The position numbers and the translations under genes are program-made. Shown piece by piece: positions 46,657-58,360 of a stretch of 64,000 nucleotides of DNA. The stretch comes from Amanita rubescens (lineage: Eukaryota; Basidiomycota; Agaricomycetes; Agaricales; Amanitaceae). Location: contig WION01000175.1 of NCBI GenBank assembly GCA_015039365.1, positions 1 to 64,000 on the forward strand, in the 5' to 3' direction. Below the pieces are notes generated by a model. The model was not told where the DNA came from, searched no databases, and was given only the letters and a program-made list of their open reading frames with translations. Each line of letters opens with the position of its first letter. The first letter of the stretch is position 1.

Positions 46657-47134
46657 AATCTTGTATATAATTCATAATAGATATGGACTAAATCAGGAAC
46701 TTCTAAAGGTGTCGCAGTGCGAAGCGAAAGAAGGTATCTGAACGTCAAGGCTTTTCAGATACGGTGAAAAGGCGCTTGCAAGTACCCTTTGCTACCCTGA
46801 CGGGCGAGCGCCCCAAAGCAGGGAGCTACGGCTTCACGTGTAATGATCAAGAGATGCGAGATGACCGACAATCAGTTCGGAGAAAAACATCTTATGTTCC
46901 AATAAATATGTACCTAATCATGCTAGTCATCTCCGGGCCAATTATAACCAGACAGGATTCCGCCCTTTTATGCCACCGTCTAGTCAACTGAATTAGGTCG
47001 TCTTTTTCCTCCGAGGTTGCGGAATTCTCCTTTGTGTTTGAGTGCAATATCGTTTCGAAGCACATTAGGTAAGTGATTTGGTAGTAGTTGGGACGCGGCT
47101 GACGACCGGCGTCCTCCACCATCAATCCTAGGCC

Positions 47135-47141
47135 TATAAAT
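47135..47141 (+). promoter_or_regulatory. TATA box of secreted copy 2
   Basis: TATAAAT lies about 80 bases before the ATG, matching copy 1. Confidence 0.55.
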
Positions 47142-47218
47142 GGGGCGACCTCCTGACCTGAATGTCTTTAGGCTGGACCTCACTCTTCGCACTCTCCACC
47201 ATTTTTTCGCTCTACAAC

Positions 47219-48064
47219 ATGCGCCTTTTACTTCCTTTCACCTTATTCATACTGTCATTCACGATAAGCGCGTTCCCCGTGCGCTTGAACAGCCACAGCG
47301 GTGACGGATTGAGCATATCTATATCGGTATGCACTTACGAAGTTAGCGAAGAATTCTATTCTAATTCTTCTTGTAGAAACGGGGTTCAGCTATGTCGTCA
47401 GGTCCCCATCATGATCAGCCTGTACGAACTGTCTCCCCACTCGCTTCTCTCATTTTCACCAGTTTTTAGCGAAGCTGTACAGAGGGTCCTGTCCAAAAGG
47501 CATGGAGAAGGGCCTTCCGTGATCCCGATGCAAAGCTTCCGCAAAATGTGTTTGAATCGACGGACTTTAGACATGTCGACCGGTCTTACATGACATTGAT
47601 CATGGTTATAAAAGGTAAACTTGAGGAAAATCACGAGGACGCCATCGAGGCTTTCCAGCACCTTAACATGCTCCTTGGATTGGGGCATGACCCAGTGACT
47701 AAACAGTGGTTCATCGTTATCAAAAGGGTCGGCGACTTCGCTGTTTACTTAGACCCCCCCAAAAGCCCATCAAAAACACTCGAAGATAAACTTGAAAAAC
47801 TCATCAGCGAGGAGGAACTCTGGTTAATAGCGGCTAAGAAGGTCACGGTGTAAGTGTGATTACGCCGAGGATTATATGCGCCGACGTTTTTGTAGACTGG
47901 AAACGGTGCCCCAGTTCTATACGTTCTACGAGGCTGAAGGGAGGAGGCCCAGGGCTCTTCCCATATTCGGGGCAATCGGCAAATATTTTGGTGATTCTCC
48001 CCCATCCTTTCCTAAGGTTGAGGAGTTCTGTTCTTGCAATCAGCACGTACACAGAACTGTCTGA
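47219..48064 (+). CDS. Small secreted protein copy 2, unknown family
   Basis: Four exons (47219-47326, 47377-47421, 47470-47849, 47896-48064) total 702 bases and encode 233 residues in frame. A clear signal peptide (MRLLLPFTLFILSFTISAFP) is followed by a Ser-rich propeptide-like stretch ending in ISKRGS. The Lys-Arg there would suit Kex2-type processing. The mature part has a helical, basic block (VQKAWRRAFRDPDAKLPQNV), a conserved core with LIMVIKG and EAFQHLNMLLGLG then WFIVIKRVGDFAVYL, and a C-terminal segment with FGAIGKYFGD and FCSCNQH. I do not recognise the family. The core strand-helix-strand pattern recurs in copies 1 and 3. An effector-like or wall-associated role is only a guess based on secretion and rapid duplication. 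Confidence 0.75.
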
Positions 48065-49657
48065 ATCCCACACGAGTCTTAAAACCTTGATAATAAATGC
48101 GGACTATATCAGGAATTGTAGCCGTCTTCCCTGGAAAGATGTCGCAACGCGAAGCGAAAGGAGGTATCTGAAAGTCGAGACTTCTCAGATACCCTGTCTG
48201 GGCAAATCGCTCTCGAGTTATCATCTGTTGAGCGATTATTTTGATGCTATCCTCGAATCAACGACTAAAATGGGTGCTCATGAGTAGCAAGATGGTGCGA
48301 ACAACGTGGAGAGCCGGCAGGACCGAAGTTCCCCGTTCTGGTTTGAAGCACAGTCGGAACGAGCTAGACGCATATATCATGTGTAAAAGCGCCTTGGGCG
48401 CCTTGCCTTTGACAACCCTAGCTTGAGAATGGGAGACATTCAAATCGGTCAGGCTCACTGCCCCTTCTATGCCGTTGCTACCCTGAGCGGAGCAGAAACA
48501 ATTGTTCATTATATTTTTGAGTACATGTTTCGGTGAGAGTAGTAGATGCGACGGTGAGTAACAGTAACTTGGTAAAATGAAGAGGCAAGCGAGAATAAAA
48601 AGTAGGCGCTGGGAAGAGTGAGACGAACCGGTAAACCAGGTGACCGGTGACCGGAGGAGTCGGTTTATTTGGTGGTATTTGCCTGGCTAGCAGGAAGACG
48701 ACATTTCAGAGTGTACGTTCAACTCATCTGAACTTGCTCAAGGCATTGACCCTACCACTCCCATTTTCAGCTTCTGGGGTACGTGCGGCTTCGAGGTGCT
48801 CGAAACTAGCGGTCTTTTGATGCACACCAGGCGTTTCGCCGCGGAGAACATATGTGCAAAGAGGGCAAATGGCAAGACGCCGTTGATTCTCGAACAGGCC
48901 CGCTGAGCGCAAAGAAAAAATACATCTTTCTTCGCTCGCATTGGCACCTCGTTCTGTTCAACCAGCATCGGGCGATGAATAGAATATAAACGCACATCCA
49001 ACTCTGCGTTCGACCCATTCATTGGCCTACCTGCCGAAGTCACGTCAAGTGGGTCCAAGTCGTAACATGCGGAGTAGTATACCGTTGCCCAAAATTGGAT
49101 CATCAATAACCCGGATCTACGGCCCAACCTCATGCATAAGAAAATTCGCTCTACCCTTGCGGCACTGGTCAAAGACGCAGCAGAGACTACGTGATATCCA
49201 TTGGTTTGTTCCAGAAACAGACAAATTAGAACGGCGCATCTGAATTTAGAAAACTACAGATTTCGAGTCTCGCGACTGGGTACCGCAGCAACCGGGTAGG
49301 ACGGGCTACGCCTTACAGGCATGAGGCTGAGCGCCGGGTATCACGGCGGCCTTCTTACCTTATTCAGGTGGGAGCAATGGCAAACTCATTGAGCCAGCGC
49401 TGAAAATTATAGCACTAGGTGCGCGTGAAATGAAAAACGAAGACAGAAAACGACGAGGATCCCAGAGAAGGTGCGATGAGGACTCGTAAAAAGGCAAGGA
49501 GACGATATCGGGGAACCCGCAGAGCCCACGAACAAAGGACCGCACCACCGGCTCTTGGTCCGGAATAACGAATAGGCCTCGATTATTTACGCCAGCTTAT
49601 GAGTGAGGTAAAATGGCCGTGAAAACCCCTCAGTCACATAGAAACGCTATTCTTCTG
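48065..49657. other. Intergenic, possible minus-strand exon at about 48727-48912
   Basis: The 48130-48185 stretch repeats the sequence after copy 1 (GATGTCGCAACGCGAAGCGAAAG). On the minus strand at about 48727-48912 a frame with CPLCTYVLRGE, a C-x2-C pair, and a basic end stops at 48727 and could be the last exon of an unrecognised gene. No confident upstream exons are seen. Confidence 0.35.
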
Positions 49658-49664
49658 TATAAAT
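49658..49664 (+). promoter_or_regulatory. TATA box of secreted copy 3
   Basis: TATAAAT lies about 65 bases before the ATG, followed as in copies 1 and 2 by a TTAGGCTGG-CC motif. Confidence 0.5.
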
Positions 49665-49724
49665 TACGCAACAACCTACAGAGCTCGTTAGGCTGGTCCC
49701 CATTCTTCCACACTCTACTATATC

Positions 49725-50678
49725 ATGCACATTTTCTCATTCGCAATACTTTGTATTTTGTCATGTATTATAAATGCCTCACCGGTGCTCGTGAAGGCTC
49801 ATAGCGAAGACGATTCGGTCACGATAGTACGTGCTCGTACATTTGAAATATTCGATGCTGACAATTTCCCGGTAAATGACAGCCACCGCCTACTTACCAC
49901 GAGGACAGGCCGCCACCATCATACGAGGAGGTTGGGAACGCTAATCATCATCAAGCAGGTCAACATTGGTTGGTATGCCTGCATTTATTCGTTCGCAAGT
50001 TGAAGTTTTGATCAATTTCAGAATTTGCCCCCGTCATACCCTATGCTCAAACACCCACATGTTTCTGCTCAAGAACACTCGGTAGGAATTCTGTCTCCCA
50101 TTCATTTACACCATTTTCATAAAAACTTTAGCCACTCTGTCACAAAATGAGCTGGGTCCAATACGCATGGACACACACCCGGAAAAGACGTATCATGGAC
50201 CTTTTATACGAACTAGAACTCCCTTTTAAATCCGCACACGGGACCCACAGCGCTTTCATCAAAGTAATCCGCGGTGAATTTACTAAAGAAGATCTCATCA
50301 ACGTTCAGAATCTCTCAAGGGTCCAGTTACTCCTCGCATGGGCACACGAAGGACATTCGACGCATTATATTGTCGTCAAGCAAATCGGCAAATTTGCCCA
50401 AGACGTTCACCTAACAAACCAACAGCTACAAGATCTTATGAGCAAGGCAGTAACGACATACAAGAAGAAATATAGTATATATCTCACGTAAGTGCGGTTG
50501 CGACGATGATGGTATTACGTGCCGACCATTCTTGCGCAGAGATCTGTTCAATAGGAATGACAGAAACTTTACCTTTGGAAAGGATATCGCAACTCCCATA
50601 TCGTGGCCGCCCGAGGCCGTGCGGTACACCGATAAAATACCCAAATCTTCGGAAGGAGAGCCTGAGATGTTCTGCTAG
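49725..50678 (+). CDS. Small secreted protein copy 3 with three PPxY motifs
   Basis: Five exons (49725-49826, 49883-49930, 50022-50081, 50132-50487, 50540-50678) total 705 bases and encode 234 residues, one more than copy 2. The signal peptide ends near INA-SP. Exons 2 and 3 are unlike copies 1 and 2 and are Pro/Tyr-rich: PPTY (36-39), PPSY (45-48) and PPSY (53-56). The exon 2 donor (GAG|GTTGGG) was chosen because it keeps frame; the better-looking CAG|GTCAAC would not. Exon 4 carries the family core (FIKVIRG, RVQLLLAWAHEGH, YIVVKQIGKFA). Exon 5 ends in a charged tail. PPxY is the ligand of WW domains as in Rsp5/Nedd4-type ligases, which are cytosolic, so finding it behind a signal peptide is odd. 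Function is unknown. Confidence 0.7.
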
Positions 50679-51715
50679 CCTGATATCATTAGAATAGTAG
50701 TTCACTCCTCTGCGATACAACGGTCGAGCTTCACTAGGTGTGTCGGTGTCAACAATCCAGAGAACGCCAGTTAACTTACGCGATAGAGCTACGCCTGCAA
50801 GAATCAGCCGTTTTGATATTCAGGTCAACTGACGACTGGTTCGTCTCGTCAATGATATCCCTGCACTATATTAAGAAGGATGTAATAGCCGACAGCCACT
50901 CGGCCCCAGATCCTATGTAAAAAAGATCTAGAATGGCCATGAGTCGGATTCATCTTCAAGTTATTTCCAATGGGATACACCACGTACTAGATTTTGGGAT
51001 TGATCAAAACATCGGCTGATGACTCTACACTTGGAGATGAACTCGTAATTGGTGTATTCTGGACTTTAGAAACTAAGAAAACAGTGTTCTCGTACTAAGC
51101 GAGAAGTAGCGAACCACATGGCTTTTCCTGGGTTTTGACCGCGTGGCTTTTACGACAGGAGGGGCTTCTTCTTCATCGTCATCATAAAAGTGTGTGGGAA
51201 TGTTACACGCTGTCAGTTCCGCAGTTTCCCATACCTCGTCCACCCTTTTCTGCCACATCAACCTACGCGCAGCCCTTGTATTTGAGCAAAAAAAAATCAA
51301 GTGGCACAAATACTTATATTGGACGAGAAATCACCCACCCAGTGGGCGGTAATCACTCATGCCTGCCAGCGTACGGTGAATCTCTAGCGGGCACTTCGAT
51401 TCTCAGCTCCTACTTGTTTTCACCGTATACTGCCCCAACATATGGCTTCTCTTCCATTGTACAGGTCATCATCCATTATAAAATATATATTTTTGCGGCG
51501 TGCAACCCTCACACGTTCAAATTCAAAACTTTCTAGAAATAAACAAAATATCATATGTCTCGGCGATGAAATGTCACCGTGGGGACCCTTAATATGTCAA
51601 ATGTCCTGCATATCTCTCGGAGACCGTGGAGAGATGCTCACCGAACATGTTGCGCTCTTCGATATATGAATTCTAGCCATCAATCACGTTGGCGTCAGAT
51701 CGGACATGTTCTCTA
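50679..51715. other. Gene-poor stretch
   Basis: Short frames only. The 133-codon plus frame at 51135-51536 has no recognisable feature and skewed composition. Confidence 0.45.
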
Positions 51716-52790
51716 ATGGAACCTCCCCAATCCATTTGTTGCCCATTCTGATGGAGTCCCAGTACGTTTATCCCGTGCGGATACGACACTATCATCGTCT
51801 GATGTGCTCATAGGCCTGACTGCTGTCCACAGCGTGAAGTTTACTGCGACCACGACCGATATGATACCCGTCAAAGACGCTGTGAGGATGCTCTCATGCT
51901 CTGAAAAAACAAACGACATTGTTTATTTCTTGGCGCGTTCCTCGAGAGGTCAATAAAAAAGGGTGGAGTAACCCCGTGCTTAAGCCAGTCTTGAATCACT
52001 ATCCCATCTGTTTCGTCTTGACCTATGTAACACGTTGCTAACTCCAGGACGTGCAATTTTATGCGATCAGGCGAAAGATTATAACATATTCAGATCCAGA
52101 GGCACGTTCCACGTTATTGTCAACCGCAAAGGAGACCGATCCACGGCCCTGAGGTTAATACGATCCGGAAGATACCCGTCCATATTTCTAGAAGATTTGA
52201 CTAGAAGATTAGACAAGAAGTCTCGATATGGTACCTGACGGGGAAACCATGAATGCGGATTCATAAACATTTTACGGTTTTTACCTTCCGTATGGTGGTC
52301 AGAGCACCTATCTTGACTCCGAGCCCTCTGTCGGGCTTATCCCATTTTCCGCCAAGGGTTTTCAAATAAGCCTTCAGATTAACCGGCTTTGCTTTACTGA
52401 GGCAGCAGCAACCTTCAATGCGTCTTCGAGAAGTTGAAGTTTTTCTTTTTCTGGAATAGTTTCCTTTGCGGTTCCTGATATTCGAGTAACTCAAGTTGCG
52501 CAATATATTTGTTGAGATCTTCACACACCCGGATTTGTGCCAGTAAGGCGATTCTGGAGCGTTTGAGTGATTGGCATCTGGAACTCTATTTGCAGTAATT
52601 GGCGTGACTCGCCTGAAGCTACAGCGTGACATGTGACATGATATCCGCTTTTGGACTCCACCAACTTCAACATGCCCCGATATGCAAGTGAAAAACAGAG
52701 CCAACCGCAGTGATTGAATGATTGGGGCAAGCACCGCGGAATAGGGTCGCACCGCGCTCCTGAATTATCTGTACTCCGATTCATGCCCAG
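51716..52790 (-). other. Possible spliced minus-strand gene or relic, unidentified
   Basis: Several minus-strand blocks have coding flavour in order. A helical stretch with CEDLNKYIAQLELLEY (about 52450-52540) comes first, another with EKLQLLEDALKVAAASV (about 52390-52460) next, then GGKWDKPDRGLGVKIGALTTIRK (about 52280-52350). Further left are YLPDRINLRAVDRSPLRL (about 52100-52200) and a hydrophobic span with LTGIISVVVAVNF before a Ser-rich tail (51716-51860). Frames change between them with few clean GT-AG pairs. It could be a membrane-anchored protein with introns I failed to place, or a decayed one. Confidence 0.3.
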
Positions 52791-54900
52791 ATATGTCTAG
52801 CTCTCGGCATCGACTTGCACTTACCGCCACTGTTTTCCGTGAAGCTACGATTGCACAGGTTTTTTTTCCATTCACAGCCTGCTTTGTGCTTCTCCAGAGA
52901 GCATCATGCTCGACCTCCACAAGCAAAAGACTTGCATTCGAAAAAGTGTCTCAAGAACTCCTCGGAGCCAAACAGCCGTCGCTTTTATGCGAAATACAAG
53001 AAGAAAAGAAACGTGCCAACTTGGGACAGGGCTAATGCAACAGTTTCTGTGTGAAGAGATGTCATCGTTTGTCTACATGAGGTCGTATAGTAGCAGTCGT
53101 GGAAAGTATGCGCCGACAATGCGGAATGTCATTATCCTTCTCGGTTCGGACATAATGCGATTTGGGACATACAACTTTGAAGCGCAGCTAGGTTCTAGAA
53201 TGAGCCCGGTTATCCTAATCTATACCGGCGTATTTACAGCAACAGTATGCATATGTTCAAATTCTCCGATTTCACTTGGTATAACGCTCAATTAAGCTTC
53301 CAGATGCCATCTGCTACAAGGAAAACGATATTTTTCCTGTCAGGCCCGATAAGGACGGTATATGATAACGAATCTATGAAAACCCAGGTTCATACAACTA
53401 TCACTTCTACCCAGAATGTAATTAACATCCAGGAGTGGCATATCATTTAGACCGTCAACCGTGTGCGGTTAACAATGGATTGAAGGGGCCACATGATAAA
53501 TTGGAGCGCTGCAAGACGGCGCATCGGACGTAAATAACCCAAATCGATGCGCGATAAGAACAATATTACTCCCGGTACCCCGGACCAGGCTTAGAGAGCA
53601 TCACCTTTTGTGGGCTTCTCTTTCGACGGCAATTGCCTGTGTTGTTGCGCTGCGGATCGGGTGTTCAAACTTGGACCGTGAAAATTCACTTCCATCGCGT
53701 CAACAGTCTAAATTACGTCTTCTCGTCTTTGCAAGCATTCCAGATCCTCGCTGACGGCGAGCGTACATATGGCTTCACAGCGCCCGTCATTATTGGGCGC
53801 CCCGAATCGGAATGTGACTGCATGATCGCAATCCGCAGTGGTCGTGAGTTTCCCGTAGCGGAACACGAAAGTGATGACTATTCCTGTACGAAAAACATTC
53901 TAAGGCTGGCAGACCCGTGACTTTCCAATATCAGCTCGCCGATCAGAGTATGGTATGTGACGGGCTTTACCCCATTGTCGAAGATCTGATCATTCTCAAT
54001 TCAGACTCATAAGCACATAACCTTACTCGGTTCGCCATGTAAGTCACAATGCCCTTTTAGAAGGCATTCTAATAGCATAATCTAATCAGTTTTTCAACGT
54101 CATTGATGATCGAGAACATCTCACAGTGCTCGACATATTCGTCTTTGCTCTCAGAAAAACAAAGATCGCAATATGGCACGAGGCCATTTCTTCTGCACCG
54201 ATAATAAACGTCGAAAATAATATGAAAGAACCACTTTGCTTGACGACACTATTGAAAACATGAGTTGTGATTAGCGGATTATGGTTTTGCCATGGTGAGG
54301 GGCTAATATGGGGAAACCGTGGATGCTGTCCCCAGTTTCGCACATATTAACCCGAACGTTTGAACCGTCACGTTGGCGAATACTTCTGCTTACTGTCTCC
54401 GGATTGTGCCGCTGGGAAAATGAGTCGTATTGACATGCATGTTGAATTCTACAAATCTAATACCGAAATAGGCTTTCGTTACGAGTTCTGCAATAAACTG
54501 GAGGCCCTGCTACACGATACCTATATCGACCGTTAGCGCTAACTTCGTCCTACCTTGAATAGTAACGTCAGCCAGTGTAGGGTCCATTAAATCAGATATA
54601 CGCACCGTAAGCGAATAAGAAGGCTAGGAACGAACACGGCTATACCAAATCCGTCATTTGTATTATTGATGACCTCGAGGCGTTGCATACTTGGAAAGAC
54701 CTGGGAACAAGACCTAAGTCGGCATTAATTAAAGTAACAGAAGCTTGTGCCGTCTAGTAATCAGGGCCACGAGGCACAAAAAGTTATGAAATCCTTTGCG
54801 TTATGATGTACGCTAGGCAGAGCGGTGTTCCATGCAGTAGAACACGACCTTAGGCAGTGACATATCGAATGGCCCATAAATTATTTACGGCAAAGTGGTT
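52791..54900. other. Gene-poor stretch
   Basis: Frames up to 129 codons (52906-53295 plus; 53633-53920 plus) show no family I know. No repeats or RNA genes were noticed. Confidence 0.45.
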
Positions 54901-56500
54901 CTCGAAGCGGTCAATTCAACTTGTCCATTGTAGAGTAACGATTGACGATCCTGAGCAGCGCACGTAGCCGCTGATGCCTTTCACGAAAAAGGAAAGAATC
55001 CAAACGGTAGAAGGATTGTGGCCTGGCACGCCGTGTGGCTGAAACAACAAGACATGACAAATTTGCGTGTGGGATTGAACGCAGCACGTCAATATAGTCA
55101 GCTGGTATGGTGAGGCAAGCTGCAGTGAAAGTCGGAAAACCGATATTCTCGCCTTACAACGCCATAATGATGGTTGCGTAGTATGACTTGGAAGGTTGGG
55201 CAGTTGCCGTTGAGTTCTCCGCACTTGCCGGGGTTCTCTCTTCATTGATGGTCATGGAATATCGACATGAGCACGTATTTTCTGATGTTCAACTCCACAT
55301 ATGAATTTCTCTCGCTGCGTTTAGGTCGTTGGAGACTTCTGTAGTCTTGAAATAGCCCGCAATTTCGGTCAGTTCCGGTAAAGGCCAGTGTGCCGTTACC
55401 GAGTGCCTGCTGAGGAGTTCGGGAGGAATGAGAATTCTTGACTGAAAAAGGCAACGAAAAATGAAGATCGTACATAATGGGATGTGTTTCAATTTGAAGG
55501 TCGCCGTCAGTACGGCATGTTGTGATCGAATTGTTGGTCGACCGAGTCAGTAGCTGAGGCCAAACATATGCATACATAGGATCAAACCAGTTCGTCCAGA
55601 ACCGACAGGGCCAGGCTTGACCCTGCTCGACGTCATATCTTCCAATCAGTCTGGGGCTCCAAGAGCTGGATGCGGGACCGTATCCCTTTTCACGTACAAG
55701 GGATACCTGACCTGACCCCAGTCGCCGACTGTAGAGGTGACATTCTGGGAGTACATCCAACTCCACACGAACTCATTGATCCAGCGAGACATCAGCGGCG
55801 TGCTCCATACGAAACGGAGCCATTAGCTTGGCTCCGTGACGGTCCTTATCAGCCCATGTCCCGCAGACGACGGAAATATCACAGAAAAAATAAAATAAAA
55901 GAACGAACAATCCGGGTTGCGATGACGATAGAAGTTGATAAAACTGGCAACGAGAGTTTTTACTTTGAGAACATTTGCTGAAATGTGTACATATACAGAG
56001 AACGTACCAAGGCACAGCATGAAACCTTCCCAACAAATCTTGTCGTGATAAACATGGCCTTCCACGCATCAATCGGACCTTGATATGTATACGGCCAAAG
56101 CTCCAGTGGGGCAGTACGAGAGATCCTAATCCTGGAACTATCGAGTTGATGACGGCCAGCCGCAAGACCGATTCGCACTTGCATCATCCTGACGCCCCAG
56201 TGGACATAGCCATGTCCTTGTTTCAATGAAATGAACTTGAACTTTTTCCAGACGTGACGAACTTGGAATTGACTACCGGAAATTGATATGTAGTTCCAAA
56301 GGCCAATAGTAGATGAAACGTAAGCCAGCAACGCCCCAGCCATTGACAGAGTAGGAAGATGAACCAAAAACTTCCGTCGCCGTGATGGTCAAGCTATAAC
56401 GGCCGTTCCCGACGGCGTTCCGCGGGAGGTTTACGTTACCGCCGCCGAGCCCAAAAAGCCTTTCTGAGTCCACCGTTGCAGCTCGATGATAAAACACAAA
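54901..56500 (-). other. Overlapping open frames, probably a decayed minus-strand gene
   Basis: Minus-strand frames at 54916-55245, 55242-55766, 55773-56165 and 55960-56367 overlap at their ends and could be exons of one gene. No donor/acceptor chain keeps frame and I do not recognise any block. The frame at 55960-56367 has one hydrophobic N-terminal span. Confidence 0.25.
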
Positions 56501-58360
56501 TGTCGAGTAGTGGTTCGGGGTTTGTTTCTTCTTTTTTGTTTGACTGAAAACACGGGCTCAGTGCTTTTTAGTTTTGTTGGCGGCTTGGGGCCGCGCTTAT
56601 CTCATCTGATTATCTACTTGTCATCAGGTACGTGAACTATGTTCTGCATCGCAACGTTCACTAAGCAATGGAGAATGACTTCCAATCATAGGACAAGGTG
56701 TTTCATGGAATACGTATAGTCGGAAAACCGGCACAGAATGGAGATTGTGCGTCCCGGCGATTCTTGTGAGCGCCATGAGTCAAGCTCGCTTGTGCAACTC
56801 AAGGTTGCAATTTTAATCTTTCACGTGAGAAATCGGATGTTTGACATATGAAAAATAGTACTCGCACGTTCCAAGCCTAGGACTGGTCACTTATCAAACT
56901 ACTTGTCGCGTACCCAGACTATTCAACGCGCTAACTAAATCATCTTTCGGGTAAGCAAAGCCGGGAGCCGAATTAGTTGATGTACTAGTAGATACATATC
57001 AGCCACTAGGCGAAAAATCGCTAACTTTATTATCTTTTGATAAACTATGCCTATTAACGCGAAATATCCCGACGCGTGTCACAAGTGGAGTCCACGTGTC
57101 GATTCCTGTCGACGAGCTCACTCACGATCAGGGAGTGGCATGCGAATCCTTGCCAGAAATTATGAACGTGGAGGCTTGTGTTAGAGGACAGGCCAGTCAG
57201 AGGCGTGTACTGTTACAAGTATGACCAGAGCTGTAAATGTGACCCCGAAATCGGGTTCTATTCTGGCGCCAGGTAGGGTTCGTTCGGCATGAATCTCCAC
57301 GTGCATGTATTCGTATTCTACTTTGTTCCCAGAACAGATGGTGATTTGGTTATGCATATCAGGACGTTTGTTTCGATCGTGAATGCTGTACTGTGTTCGG
57401 CTGAAAACAAATGATGCTGTGCGCTTAAGGGAAATGACGCAAGATCAACATAGCCCGAATTCTTGTATCTTTGCATGGCCATGCGCTAGCGGGAGAAGCG
57501 TATTGGTTTGATGAAAGCAAGCAACGCATGTATCACGATGTGATGCTGAGATGCATTATTGGCACGCGCCTTCTAGGAGACTTGATGTTTAGAATTACCG
57601 GCTGAACGCCAAGGGATTTAGCTCGAGACACACGCACAAGTTCTAAGTAGCCCCAATCCATATGCGTGCCGGATTAAATGACTCGTCGGCCGGGAGCTCT
57701 CAGTCGCTCACATGAAAAAGTTTAGTTCAAGTTGCTGCAGTCATCACGGGTTCTTGGCAACATTCATTCAATTACTGCGTGGGTCGATGAGTTAAAATGT
57801 TCTTCATGAAAGCGTAATAGACATGTTAGTTTCCGAGCACAATGGATAAGTAATCGATTTATGCATAGCATAATGTTCTTTGACAAGTCACGGAACGATG
57901 GGCGGCCTGTGCGGACATGTATGATTAGTGTACATGCAACACACGGGCGTCGATGTCCGCGTGGGTTCTAATATGATGACGAACTATTGATGCAAAGGGG
58001 TTCCGTCTGATACTCGATGATTATTTTGACCCACTGAATTGTGTGGCGAAATCAAAAAAGGCCTATTTTCCGAGTCTAACAAAGCCTAGTCCTGGACTTC
58101 TGATAAGAGGATTTATTACTATACGATGAAGGACCCACTCACAGCTTCAGCTAGGTGAAATGGAGCCGACTGTCAAAAACGATGCGTCTTTTTTTCTGCG
58201 AGTTTAACCTTGTGCGTGACCAGCGGACGGACGGCAGCTAGTAATCGAAAATAAACATTTCGTAGAAGTAAACCGAGGACTTGGCACCGGTGATCGGATT
58301 TCCGACAAGGCCTTTTTATTTTTTCTTTCCCAACAGGAAAAAAAAGCGACTACGATAGCG
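56501..58360. other. Coding desert
   Basis: Nearly 1.9 kb with no open frame of 60 codons on either strand and no recognisable tRNA, repeat or gene fragment. Stop codons are frequent in all frames. Confidence 0.6.

Noticed and set aside
52035..52238. Fourth copy of the small secreted protein family
   Set aside because: A few residues resemble the core (FHVIVNRKG), but there is no signal peptide, shared introns or nucleotide similarity.
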